Source: Hydractinia symbiolongicarpus
Lineage: Eukaryota; Cnidaria; Hydrozoa; Anthoathecata; Hydractiniidae
Length of the DNA: 64,000 bases
Direction of reading: 5' to 3'
Assembly (NCBI RefSeq): GCF_029227915.1
Contig: NC_079883.1
Span: 25,422,001 to 25,486,000, forward strand
The translations under genes and the position numbers were made by a program. A model generated the notes under the pieces. The model ran no database searches, was not told where the DNA came from, and saw only the letters and a program-made list of their open reading frames with translations. Shown piece after piece: positions 11,782-24,000 of this stretch. Position 1 is the stretch's first letter. Every line of letters begins with the position of its first letter.

Positions 11782-11871
11782 CTCGTCCCGAGGATTTGTT
11801 GCCTGGTTTCGAGGCCGCTGACGATTACTTGACGGGTTCAATTTCAAAAAAGCAATAACCTCTGGGACGAG
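11782..11871. mobile_element. Short inverted-repeat element, CCCCAGG family, copy 3 (variant)
   Basis: Left end CTCGTCCCGAGGATTTGTTG; right end GCAATAACCTCTGGGACGAG. The outer eight bases are exact reverse complements and the inner arm is partly paired. Confidence 0.65.
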
Positions 11872-12569
11872 CTTTAAAACATGTGGTTTTTGCAATCGAA
11901 ATAGCACTAAAATAGAAGTCGGCGGGGTTTGCCGGGATGATACTAACTTATGGAACTTTTTCGATTTAATAAAGCGAGATCCCGAAAATAAATTTATTTC
12001 AATAAAGGTACAACCGGGCGTAAAATATTTTCTGCGCATCTTTCTCCCATATGAACTGATAGAAAAATAATTGGAAGGTTCTTCTCTTTAATACAAAAAT
12101 TAAATCAAAAAAACGTTAAAATGTTTACAAATCGTGTGGCAGAGAAAAATGGGGAAAATGACAGCAGTTCAGCGGTACAGCCATTAAGGAGGAGCGTGAA
12201 CACCGCAGAATGCCTTGTTTTGTTGGGACACTCATCGTCAGGATACTTATTCATCTTAAGTACAAGTTCGACCATTTCCATCACCGTCTTCTTTTTTAAC
12301 TTCAAATTTTGCACAAATTTGGTAAACTTTCACCACAAACTTTGATTTCCAAATAATTATAAATTTAAAAATGTGAATTCTGAAATAAAATTTGGAACAG
12401 GCAAAAGCAGCAAAGAGAACATTAGTTTCGCATTGAGGCGGTTTATTTTCAAATAAAAAATCTTTCATAAAAACACTCAAATATGAGAAAAAAAAAGTTG
12501 TTCTATCCGAATGTTCGTTCATGGGTTAAAGCATAAATAAGTGTGTTCAAAAACCAACATCAGTCTTCG
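11872..12569. other. Gene-free stretch downstream of mago nashi
   Basis: This lies 3' of the mago gene on the minus strand and probably includes its 3' UTR. Several short ORFs overlap on both strands (12,105-12,522), none with recognisable domains or splice support. Confidence 0.4.
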
Positions 12570-15500
12570 TTAGATAGGTTTAATCTTGAAGTGAAGGCCG
12601 ATTAATGAAAAGACCAAGCACTTCAAATCTTGCACGAGATAATAGAAGCACTTTAAACCCTCTGGATCTCTAAACAGAAAACATTGAGAATTAAAACGTA
12701 ACAAAAGCAACAGCACAATCAACAACAACAACAACAACAACGACGGCAACAAAAACAGCAACAATAACGACGACGATAACAACAACAAAAACGACAACAA
12801 CAATGACACGACGACAAAAACAACGACAAAATCAACAACAACAACGACGACGACAGCAACAACGTAAACGAAATTAAGTAAATCAACAAAACATACTTGC
12901 AATTATTTACATCAATGAGTGAACCAATCTTAGCTGTCGTGAATGAGATGTGCTCATCTCCCATAACGATTTCTAATTCCTGAAAGTACGAAAGGGTCCG
13001 ATTACCTCAACGAAGCCAATTTCCATGGGAATTAATTTTAGCGAGTCAAAAAATATTACACTTTACAAAAATTAGTTTTTAAGAATTGAACAAATTTCTA
13101 TTTTTCTTGGGAATTATTTTTTGTGATTGCTTGATTTGCAAAAAATACTTTTGCCATACGTAAAATATTTTGCGAAGTAAACAAAAAAGAGGAAAAACGC
13201 GAAAAAAATTTCTTGAAAAAATTGGTTACCTTAGGGTAACACAAACGATGGATAGAATAACGAGGTGCTCTCTAACGATAGGTTTAAGCTTACTGAACAG
13301 AGTACATTTGTTATTCCAAGATGAACAACATAACAACTTAGATACTCTCCTCCACAAAATAAATAGTTTGTTATCGACACGATTAGGAAAGAAAACATTA
13401 CCTGCCGTCCAACTCGATCTGGTGGTGGCCACAATGCATCGTCTTCTTTCAACAGCTAATTGATAAAAGATAAGTAACGCATGTGAAAACACAACAATCT
13501 CAACAACGATCAGGGAAAAAAACAGCAACAGGGGAATATTTTAAAGTTAGTATTTCTTTTAGGTCATTCCTTTGAAATATAAAAATTTGCGAAATGGTGT
13601 TGTAGAGATTTTGCAGAATCTGACCGATGTTTCTCCCTGTGAAATAATGCATGCATGCAAATATTAACCCTATTCGGTCTGGGGGGGGGGGGGGGGGGGG
13701 CGGATTCCGCCCCCCCTGACGGTTTTTTTTTAATAACTCCTGATTGCTTTCTTATATGGCTATGATACTTACTGAGTTTCAACATTTATCTATTAGACAC
13801 CTGCATGCTAAATTTTTAGGTCCCATACCTTTCAGAGGCTTTGATATTGGCCATTACTCGAAACTACCCCTAAAATCTCTATGAAATCCCTATAATGGGG
13901 AAAATATAATAAATCCTGTTAGGATTATCCTTAGAACTTGAAACTTGCAACACAACTTTGTTTCATCAAGAAGAATCATTTTGAATAATTTTGACACGTG
14001 ATTAATCCGATTTCCCGATTTTGTCGGATTTTACCCGAAAATCGAAAAAAAACGGATTTTCGGGCAATTTTTGGCAATTTTTTATTCGATCCATGTAAAA
14101 ACCGGAAGATATGTTAAAAAAAATTTATTTAGCTTTCAGAAACTTCAAACAGAATGTAAAAATTCCCTCTAGAACAAAAGTAATTATATTTTAAGCAGAT
14201 AGTGGCATTTTTAACAATTTTCAAGCTTCTGATGACGTCACAGAAAATGTGCTGACGTAAGCAAATATTTATTGCCGCCATTTTGTTCCTTTTATGACGT
14301 ACTATAAGTGTGCCAAGTTTGATTCAATTTGAACAATCCTATGAAAAGTTATTGTGGGGGGGGGCGGAATCCGCCCCCCGGTCATAGTATGTTCGAAAAA
14401 CCCCGGACCGAATAGGGTTAAAGTATGAAATGCTACATACCTCGCTGTCGTCGATGATACGTTTTATTTCCTCCACAACGCTTTTACCACAAAATACCTA
14501 CGAAAGTTAAGGAATCAGTGCACAACTTATTAATGTACAGTAATTAACTATAAGTGTTTTTTTAACCAAGAGATTACTCTGATTTGAATGAAAAAATGTG
14601 TTTATCGTACCTCTTTTCGAATCATGACGTCATTTTTATAATTAGAATTGTTGGCATAACGTAACAAACCTAAAAATATAATTAGATCTTTAAAGTGTTA
14701 CAATGTTAACCTTAATAATACCAGATGTACTTTAGATGTACCTTAATCCTCCTTGTGCTACACAGTACCAAAAAATCTAGGATTAAAGTGTTAGAAGATA
14801 TGTCTCTCTGGACAATATCCAATCCTACTACTATCTCTTAGGGACAACAAACTGATAGCAGTTGTGGAGGAGCTTTGAAATATACGTTGTGCATGGGATA
14901 AACTGAAGAAGAATTGTGTTCATAATAGTTGTTTTATTGATAGTTAATTTACAGCTAAAGAAGCATTGCAATTATGACAATTGTGTTATTGGTTCTTAAC
15001 TTGTACCATTGGTTTATTTGTAGCTTATGACATTAATTTAGTAACACAGGGTGGTTCTATTTTAATGCTCAGTTGTTCAAATTCCAAAACTGGGGAACAT
15101 GATTCATCAGAAAAAATTGTGGATCTATATTAGCAGCTTTGAGCAATCTATATGCCAGGAGGTCCTTTTGACATATAGATTGCTTAAAGCTGATGATTCA
15201 TTCAAACTAATATAAATTGCTGCCTCACAAGTAAATTATTTCCACGACTGTAAATAAAAGAAACAAACAGAAAATGATGAACCTAGAGTTGTCTTACCTC
15301 AATCGAACATAGTAAATAATTTTACAGTCTGAGAAAATAACAAAGAAACGGTATTCAAAAGTGATCAGAAAATAAAGACATTCTTGAGAAAGCAAATTTT
15401 CATTACAGGTTACTCTCGTGTGCTTAATACAAGGTGGGGGCTTTCAGATTTTTTCCCACTCACTCACACCTTACTAAGACCCCCCACCTGCTTATCTATT

Positions 15501-18500
15501 TTGTCCAATGAATAAGCTCCTAATTCTCAAAAAAAAATTTATAAATTTATTTTTTGTTTTGAACGTTCATACATTCTGTGTGTTTCCTGGTATTTACTTA
15601 CCATCAATGACGCAAGCTAGCACTACGTTTATTGATTGGTACGCACTGCATTTGTACCTACTTTGTATCACATATTTTATGACACATGTATCTCTTCTCT
15701 CAGTAAAAATTTTGACCCGCCCGTTTAATAAACCATCCCTGCTTATTGGTTCTTAAAAAAATTCCGATCCCCCCAGCTCTTAGGACTCCCCTTGTATCAA
15801 CCACCTGAGAGTACTTGAGTATTGCACACCTGTTTTTAAAACCTCCTATAGCTAACTGTGGCATTTTTATGCCCAAATAAATTTTAAACATGTATAATCC
15901 AGGATCAATATTATTTATGGCTTTATAAACAAAGCGTTATTTTTTTATAATGAAATTAAGCATTCAAAGAAAGTTGTTTTTCCTTACCACTAAACATAAG
16001 ACTTATTTTAATCGTTTTCCATGTTTTCTCATTCTACCCTCAGACAGCACACAATAATTATCCATGAATTAAGGTTACAGCCTTTGTAATTCATAACAGG
16101 CCCCTCACAATTAAATTTTTTTTACAGATTGGCTGGCGGGGGAGGTCAGAAAAAAAGAAAATCTACAAGAAAATAAATTTACTTTTTTTAGTTATACAAA
16201 TTTTATGTGTACTGTAATAACAACCTGTCATTTTTGTTATCTATTGTGTTCATTATATATACTATCTTTAATTAAAACAACAACATGTTAAGTCATGTGA
16301 TAAAAATGGGCCTTTGGTGCTCACAAACTAAGCTGGGGACTGAAAATGAATATGAAATATTTCAGACATGTTACTGGCATGAGAATGTTCAATTACTTCT
16401 AGGAATTGGAAGTTATAGTATTAAGAAAAAGTTTAGAGTGTAAGCAAAAAAATTAATGATTTGTTTAGGGTGAAGATTTTTTGTGGAAATGGAAAAATAG
16501 GTTGTTTTAGATTTTTTGCTGACATCAGCAGTGCAGATACAAAGGTTAAAACGCTCATTCAAAGGTATTAAAAATTTTGCTGATATCAGCAAAAATAAAC
16601 TTGTATACCTGTTGCCTTCATCGTATAGATCTTAAAACCCTGATCAAGAAAAAATAGTATCATGTATTTTTGACAAGCGGTTGCAGAGATATTAGGGTTT
16701 GAAGCAGATTCGGGGACCCAGGTTTGGGAAACTTATATACCGTCAAGTCGGGTAACTTTGATAGGGAGGGTAACTTTGATAATGACTTTCCTGTTGTATT
16801 TCAAAGCAAAACGGAACTGTTTGTAAAGTTGTTCTTTGTTGCAAACATGAATAAACAAACCCGTTGATGAATAGCGCCATATTTAATTGAAAGTTGTGAT
16901 ATTTTGCTGGTAGCCGAGTGCACATTTCGTTCCCAGTTCTCTATTTTTTGTTTTACGCAATATGTATTAACTGAATCATTTAGTTTTGCAGCAGGCGATT
17001 TTGTCAATTATATTACCTGTTTTCTAAGGTATAAACGGAAATAAAGGAGCAAGAAAGATGGACCAATACAACAGGACATCTCTTTCATTGGTGATAGCGA
17101 GGATAGTCGAAGAAAAAGAGGATAGAACGAACGAAAAAAGTTGTAAATATTGTGCGAAATATTTATGCATTTTGTATTCTATATATATATGTTTGTATAT
17201 TATAAAGATATTACTTTCACATTTACAATATCACGTAGCAGAAACTTTCCCTAAACACTTTGCGTGATACCAGGAATCACAATGATCTCAACCTTCCCAT
17301 TGAACTTCTTCGTCATCGGAACTATCGTCGTCTGATTGCGGATCAACATGGTGACAAATTTTGCACACGTTCTCTTCCTCTTCTTCTGAATACTTGCCGC
17401 CATCCATTATATCAGTTTTTCATGACGGGCCAGCAACCAGTTGTTTCAAACTGGACAATGTCACAGGTTTTCCTGGTGCAACCTTGGGTCCACGTTTTTG
17501 GGATTTTTGTTGCAACCAATATGCTTTTTCAGCAATTCTGCGACACTTTATCCAAACGCTTCGGAGATACTCCGTTCGCTTTGAGCTTGCGGAAGACTTT
17601 TTAATACTTCTCCTGGATTTAATGGTCATAATCCAGTGCCCCTAAATCCTGCTATTACGTTTTCTTTTTTTCTGCATCCCATTAAACCATCGGCGAAGAA
17701 GGGGAGGAAAGACTTCTTTCGGGATTGAGCCTTTCCTTCGACTTTCCTCCCGGCATTCCTCCAAAACAGTTCGCCACAAACGCTTTGCCGGTTCAAATAC
17801 AGCTACATTGAGTGGCTGCAACAGATGCGTAGCATTTGGCACAAGACTTACAAATACCACATTATTTTCTTCACATGCCTGGATAACATCAGCGCTGAAG
17901 TGGGAACTTAAATTGTCACCAATTAAGATCTTTTTTCCTTGTTTAGTGACAACATGAGGGAGGAAAACCACTTCTCAAATGTTCGTTGGTCGAACCACCC
18001 ACTCTTTGAACAATCGTACTTTGTACCGGTAGGTCCATTTGCCGATCAACCTTCGTAAACATTTTGCGATTTGTAAACGACAAAGGGAGGCAAGAGAGTT
18101 CCGTCGTGGATCAAGCAGTAGTATTAGTGCAGTAGTATCAGTGGAAGGTTAAGAGCTGACATACAGTTTGTATGCAAGCGTTGCAAAGGTGAGATTATAG
18201 AGAATGAAGATCTTGACCGTTTAGAAAGGAATGATATGAGAATGGTTAGGTGGATGTGTAATGCCAGTCTGAGAGACAGAAAGAGTTCAGATGAGCTAAG
18301 AAGCAGGCTAAGTCTCCATAGAATTAAAGATGTTATCCAGATAAGAAGATTGAATTGGCTGGGGCACTTGGAAAGAATGGAGGAGGATAATTGGGTAAGA
18401 AAGTGTAGAGACTTGATAGTTCCTGGGGCAAAGCCCAGAGCCAGACCGAGAAAGACTTGGCAGGAGGTTATAAGGACAGACTTGATAGAGAGGAAGTTGA

Positions 18501-19221
18501 GTTTAGATCTAACACAGTCTAGATCAGATTGGAAGAGGGTCATTAATATACACCGTCCAACCCATGCTAGCATGGAAAACGGACGTTAAGCCGAGAATGA
18601 TGATGATGAATGATGATTAAAGGAAAATGATGATATCCACTATGATCGTCACATACACTTTATATGATTATGTAAGATATATTTTATGTATTTCCAAGGT
18701 AGCCATTATGATTTGAGGAAAAACTTTTTAACTTTAAACATGTCATATTGTCTACTTTTAGGTGGATTTTTGCTAATTTAGCTTTACTTAAATTCAGATC
18801 ATTGTTGTTCTCATTTAATCAAAGCTTCTTCAGTAAAAGTTTGACTGGCTGGAAACATTCTTGTTTTCCCTCAACCGAAAGTTGGACCAGTGAAATTCTG
18901 ACCGAATTATTGAATGTAGATTGATGCCTTTTGATTTATTTGAATTCATTTAAATTTCTAACAATGCCTGCGTGTGACAAAGAAATCCATCTAGCTAAAG
19001 CTATTTATCAATTTGAAAAAGTGGAGAAGGAGGTGTGCTTTTAGGTAGAGGCATGAGATTTAAATGACAAATTGAAAATAAAAAACAATAAAAAAACAAT
19101 ATGCAAAATCAGTGTACTTACCATCTGGTCTAATTTCGAATTCTAAGAATTCGTGCCCGAATTTACCCTTGTGCCCAACATAATAACGACAGTAGAATTC
19201 CTCGCTAGATTCGTCCGCCAT
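12570..19221 (-). CDS. MAGOH: Mago nashi homolog, exon junction complex core (complete, six exons)
   Basis: Coding exons on the minus strand: 19221..19122, 14669..14611, 14497..14441, 13455..13402, 12979..12897, 12669..12570. All junctions have GT/AG and the phase is kept, giving 150 residues against 146 in human MAGOH. Exon 1 reads [19 protein letters not shown]; exon 2 has [17 protein letters not shown]; exon 3 ends [12 protein letters not shown]; exon 4 has [16 protein letters not shown]; exon 5 has [18 protein letters not shown]; exon 6 ends [13 protein letters not shown] and stops at 12570. Mago binds Y14/RBM8A and locks eIF4A3 on spliced mRNA, acting in mRNA localisation, translation and nonsense-mediated decay. 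The start of exon 3 ([10 protein letters not shown]) departs from the usual AYVHKSVMEE. Intron 1 (4.45 kb) holds transposon debris; intron 3 holds a TTAA-flanked element. The family is near certain. Confidence 0.96.
12719..12866. repeat. Impure (AAC/ACG)n trinucleotide repeat in mago intron 5
   Basis: About 150 bases of mixed CAA, CGA and CAG triplets on the plus strand. They produce long artificial ORFs rich in Leu, Val or Ser on the minus strand next to the true exon 6. No coding role is likely. Confidence 0.85.
13668..14417. mobile_element. Non-autonomous TTAA-flanked inverted-repeat element (piggyBac-type MITE)
   Basis: The ends are CCCTATTCGGTC (13668) and GACCGAATAGGG (to 14417), exact reverse complements, flanked on both sides by TTAA (13664-13667 and 14418-14421). 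Inside each end lies a G-run joined to a GCGGATTCCGCC or GCGGAATCCGCC palindrome (about 13,680-13,717 and 14,353-14,380). TTAA target duplication and ends starting with CCC are hallmarks of the piggyBac superfamily. No transposase is encoded in the 750 bases. The element fills most of mago intron 3, and its right end lies 23 bases from exon 3, leaving about 18 bases between the duplicated TTAA and the splice donor. Confidence 0.8.
14670..16739. other. Mago intron 1, 3' part: no gene seen
   Basis: Apart from the inverted repeat near 15,150 nothing is supported. The open frame at 15,508-15,756 has no recognisable domain. Confidence 0.4.
15125..15197. repeat. Near-perfect inverted repeat
   Basis: AGCTTTGAGCAATCTATATG (from about 15,137) pairs with CATATAGATTGCTTAAAGCT (to about 15,192), leaving a loop of 16 bases. 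It lies in mago intron 1 and has no coding content. Confidence 0.75.
16740..18122 (-). mobile_element. Degenerate pogo/Tigger-type DNA transposon fragment in mago intron 1
   Basis: The minus strand carries the second half of a DDE_1-superfamily transposase (about 18,110 down to 17,220). At 16,742-16,785 the unit GGGTAACTTTGATA occurs twice in tandem and could be an internal part of one terminus. The upstream transposase half is not seen: at 18,122 the sequence switches to a family 1 retrotransposon fragment, which may have replaced it or inserted there. Several stops and frameshifts show the element is dead. Confidence 0.65.
17222..18120 (-). pseudogene. Pogo-type DDE transposase with C-terminal PHD-like finger, disrupted
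   Basis: Reading down the minus strand: [12 protein letters not shown] and [13 protein letters not shown] (about 18,105-17,980, in a shifted frame); then [20 protein letters not shown] and [20 protein letters not shown] (17971-17642), where [10 protein letters not shown] and the [10 protein letters not shown] block are hallmark DDE motifs; then a stop and [16 protein letters not shown] (about 17,500); then a stop and an acidic stretch with [14 protein letters not shown], a stop where a Cys would be expected, and [13 protein letters not shown] (about 17,230). The Cys/His spacing resembles the zinc finger found at the C-terminus of many such transposases. In active elements the enzyme cuts and pastes the transposon at TA sites. 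At least three stops and one frameshift are present. Confidence 0.75.
18123..18612 (+). mobile_element. Non-LTR retrotransposon, family 1, copy C (3' fragment)
   Basis: The plus strand matches the 3' end of copy [20 protein letters not shown]-like coding sequence (18,236-18,589) with [19 protein letters not shown] and [14 protein letters not shown], then the CCATGCTAGCATGG palindrome at about 18,562, CCGAGAATG and a (GAT)n tail to 18,612. It is 5' truncated, and an internal deletion near 18,208 joins GAGAATGAA to GATCTTGACC. It abuts the pogo transposase remnant. Confidence 0.85.
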
Positions 19222-21011
19222 CTTGATTTTGCATGCGGGATATGCAGGAAAATGTCGACAGGACCGTGGTACTTTTATGACAGGAGACCCTGTTTTTCAA
19301 CCTCATCCCCAGGGCTCTTTTTCTCAAGATTTTCCCATAAAATAAAATTTGTACGGGTTGGGGAAAAGTGTCAAGCGGGACATGCCAAGTCAAAAAAATT
19401 TCATCACAAATCATATTCAGAACATGGTATATATAGCTTATAAACATCAGAGAATTTTAGGGTAAAGTACGACCTCCTCCCAACACTTATTTGGTGGTCA
19501 ACAGCGCGATCTTATGTATAATAACAAAACCGAAATGTAGTTAGTACAAAACATTTACTAAAAAATGAATAAACAGAGAGTAACATGGGCGAGTGAATGT
19601 TACCATAGCCCCGGGTTAACCCAAGCCATGTGAGGGAAATTGGGAAGATGGCACACTGTGTGGGCCGTTGGATGTTGCCGGGAGTTGTCTAGTAGAGCGC
19701 GGGCTCTAATTGGGTCTGCGTAGCTCAAAATGAGCATTAAATACTCTAGGACTCTCCATCTACGCCATGGCCCCTCCTGGAAATAATAGACAGGGTATAT
19801 CCCTCGATATTTGTGAGGCTAGCCATGTAAAATATGCACATCTATCTATCTATCTATCTCTCACAGACAGGTTTTGGTAACTTGAAAAGAAAAAGAAAAC
19901 AATAGAAAATCAAAAACATGATTACGTATGCAAAACGTATTCACAAGAAAATGTAAATTCTGTTCCGACAAGCAAGCTGGGGTTTTATGTGACAAAAAGT
20001 TTACTTCATACTTTTTTTTTTGACAATAGCATGGCTGTAAAAGGCCCGATTTCGCCTTTTACAGCCTTGTCCACCTGACGTTTATAAGCAGTGTAGTTGC
20101 TAATGCTGCGAAGCTTTGTTTGTGCACAAAAACATTTGTATTGTTATATGCGCGTTTAAAACACCTCAAAGCGCAAAATTTCTCTTATTCATGTACAATA
20201 TTGCTACTTTTTTCTTTTCTTCGTATAATTTTAAGGTTTTAAGCAGCATATACACTGAAGTGTTCCCAAAATAAAAATAATAGATTGCTTCTATAATCGA
20301 ACACCGAATGACTGAACCCACACAAACCTTTACAATGTCATACTGGTACCCAGGTTAATAGAATTGGCTTAAAGAGTAATGGGGACGAGTCACTGAGAAA
20401 AAGCTTCTCCGTTTGGCGCGAACACTTCTTTAAAGGAGCTTATCAACAGGCACGCAAGTCTATTGCTTGGTGATTGCATTTCGGGGGTTTTGAATATATC
20501 TCTTAAAAAATATATATAAAAAAATATTTCTTATTCTTAATAATTGTGCATGAATAACGAAACAATAAATTAATGTGTTATACAAAAATAATTAAAAAAT
20601 AGTACCAATTTTGAAATAGTTCTAGAATAAAAGTAACGTGCAATGTAATAGATCTTGTTGGCAATATAAATTTATTTAAATGGTAGATGTACGTGATGTA
20701 CTGTGTACCGCCAACTATGACATCAACGGCTAAACCTATCTGACAAGTGCAAAATAGTTTTATCAGCAAGGTATTTTTAGTTTCTTTGTTTCCGTCGTAT
20801 TTCTTGCAGGGGGCAACTGGAAACTTTTTTTACCAACAACAGGATCGATAACGATGCTTCACGTATAATGACAACGAGAATGTTACGGTAGGGTATATGA
20901 TTTACTTAGAAGTTGTCTGCGTGATCAGCTTAAGTGTGAAATTTTGACTGTTTTTATACACTGTGTAAACAGATTACACTTCTCTGTTAACCGAAAATCT
21001 TGCTCCTAATT
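19222..21011. other. Intergenic stretch between mago and the EGF membrane protein
   Basis: Contains the mago promoter and 5' UTR (upstream of 19221 on the minus strand), half of a CCCCAGG-family element (CCTCATCCCCAGGGC at 19,301), a short (CTAT)n run at about 19,838-19,860, and an AAAGGCG...CGCCTTT inverted repeat at about 20,038-20,066 (TGTAAAAGGC and GCCTTTTACA). No further gene is supported. Confidence 0.45.
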
Positions 21012-24000
21012 TTATGCGTGTATCGTATAAATTTCCGCAGTTGGTTGTCGGCCATCATCTGGATTATCTTTTGATTTTATACAATGTGAAAAATGCTGAA
21101 GTTGATAGTCTAATCCTTCGTCGTATATATTGTCTATTGTATCCCCATATGGATTTTTCAATGTTCCAACTTGTAGATTTTCTAATGGTCCACCATATTG
21201 ACCGTCTAAAGGTCCGCCATATTGGTTGGACAATGTACCGTCATACTGGTTATCTAATGGCCTGACATAATGATTGCTTATTTGTCCAATGTATTGATCA
21301 TTAAGTGGATCATCAAAAGCATAATTTACTACGCCGGCATATGGATTGATACCTAAGTATTGTGAGTCAAACGGTCCACTGTATTGTCTTAAGTAGTCAT
21401 ACCTGTCACTTACCGTATCTCCCAAAGCTAATCCTGTTGTAGAGGATAGATCATAAGAGGGCGTATCATATTGGCGTCTAGTGTTATACTTTTTCTTTAT
21501 TCGACCAAAATGCCGTGCGCCGTACTTTGAAGGTAACGCTGCCGTACTTGCCTGTCCATGTCGAAGGTTATTTCTATTTCTGTTGGGTCGTGTATAGTAT
21601 ATGTCGTTTCCGTAAGTTTTGTCGGTGTATCGGTTACCGTGTGGATTAACGTAGAAGGTACTACTTGGCGTTCTTTTGCCATCATTTAGAAAGTTTGAAC
21701 TACTTGTGCTAGTAGCATTACTTCGAGAATTTTTTTTCCTATTTTCTGTATTCCTCTGTCGTTCTGCATACTTCTTTTTCAATCGTTTTCTAACATATAA
21801 CGTAAATCTCAAAATAATATTATCAATATGAACGTATAAATTTGCTTCTCATTAAGGTGTTCATAACTGCAACTCCCATTGTTTAGTATCTGGGCATGCG
21901 CCAACCTCTATCCCAGAGTCTATCGTTTTTTGATGATATGAGGATTAACGTTTGATCCTCATATTCAAAAACGCTACAGGCCCTGGGATCGAAGTTGGGC
22001 ATACACACTTAATATTTTTATCCATTAGATAAGATACCTTTCAAAAAGATCGCAAACACAACCTCGTCCCCAGGACTTTTTGTCTTTCAAAAGTCTTACG
22101 CTTGGGATCGAGGTTTCCGCAGACAGATATTTTTTTTCGACAACAAATTAAAATTTCGAAAACGCTACCATATTTAGTATGATGGAAGCTACTGAACACC
22201 GACTTTGTTACCAACCCTTTTATCGAAAAAAACTTAAAAAATAAATATCAGGCGAAATTGAAGAAAACAGGGAATAATAAGAGAATAATAAGAAGGTTTA
22301 TCTGTAGATAGATTAATAGAATTGTGCTTAATAAAATCAGATTATTATTTCACACCTGCGGAAATGACGTTTACAGTAGACAACACCGATCGCAGACATT
22401 AGAACAAACAAAATGATTCCAATGACTGACATCCAAACCAAAGTTGTAGACTCTTTCCACACTATAAAGAATATTTACACATAGTCATCAAAATGTACCA
22501 GAAAATGCACAAATATTGTTTTAATTCTTGCAGCTTTGTACAACAAGAGAAGAATCAATAGAAGAAAATTAAAGCCCTGATTTGTACAGAACCCTGGCCG
22601 ACGTCACTGGCCTGAACCCGACAAATAACAATTAAATAAGTAATAAATATGCACGTTTTTCTTTATACGAATATCAGGCTGAGATTTGAGGTTACTACTG
22701 TCTAATGTATAAAACAACAGAGAAATAAGAATAATGACAGCCTGGTTGGAATTTTTATATTCCTATAAAAAAGTGTGTATGTAACAATTCTCGTCCCCAG
22801 AGCTCTTTGAGATAACCTTAAAAGGCTCTGGGAACGAGAATGGTATGTATCTTTTAACCTTACTTACAATTTTCAACAATTTCTAACAATTTTTTTTTAC
22901 CAATTCATCAGTTCCAATTTTTAAAAGGTTAAATGCTGCATTAATAAAAAACTTACTGGATGTGCTAACACAACCAGTCTCTTCCTCTTTGTAACCGTTT
23001 GCGCATGCGCATTTAAAAGAGCCATCCGTGTTTTGACATATTTTGTTGCCATGACAAGCAATACTATTCGCTTCACATTCGTTCACATCTGTAATAGCTT
23101 GAGGTGCAATATTGATTTGTCTCGAAAAAAGAACTTGTACAATCTGGTCTCTTGTTACGGATTTTAACTTGAATATAATGGTAGCTGTACTAGTTAAATC
23201 ATTCATTTCGATTTTTGCTATTTGCAGGCTCTTTAGATACGCCAGTAACTTGTCTTTGTTTATCTTTGGATCAGAAAACCATATTTTGTAAGAGCTGGCA
23301 TCTGAAATGTAGAAAAATCAAGTTGATCTAATTTTAGTCGACATTACGTCACCCACATGTGACCGTTATCAGCTTATCAACAATTTCTCAGTAATTTATC
23401 TGCGTGAAATGTTTGGAATAGAGATACTATATTTACACAGTTAACTATTATAGCTAACTACATATTATACTACAAGTTAACGATTGAATGACAATTCGTC
23501 CTAGGGTTTTATCCTGAGAAAATCTATCACTTAAAAGCGGAAAGTTTGTAGGCTTAAACTCCATTCTGTCCAAGTTATAAATATTTCGGAAGAAGGACTC
23601 GCGCATCGTTAAGTATGTTCGCTGTTTGTCTGCGACAGGTTTTTTTTATCCATTGTTTGATGGGTAAATTCCCGTGTATATATATTTGGTTTATACAACT
23701 TGTATTAGAAAAATTCTAGGTAATGATGTCATGAAAGGAGTGAGACTTGTTTGTTGTTACTTTGTGTTTCACACATATTTTGAGGATGTTTGACCACGCT
23801 AATTTCCTATGAAGTTTCTTTAAAGGCGTTGACATTAAAAAAAAGATTTCAGATACAAATAATTCTTTGCTGGCTTAAACAATTCTAACTTAGCTACTTA
23901 CGGTTTTGACAAACCACACCAAAAAAGTTGTTAATGCATTGGCAAGCTTGCGCGGTACATGTTCCACCATTTAAGCACACGTTTCCTGAACATGCTGATG

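Noticed and set aside
12570-12964. Long Leu/Val/Ser-rich frames around 12.7-12.9 kb
   Set aside because: Intronic trinucleotide repeat read together with mago exons 5 and 6.
13170-13528. Frames at 13.2-13.5 kb on both strands
   Set aside because: Shadows of mago exon 4 and its flanking introns; only 13455..13402 is coding.
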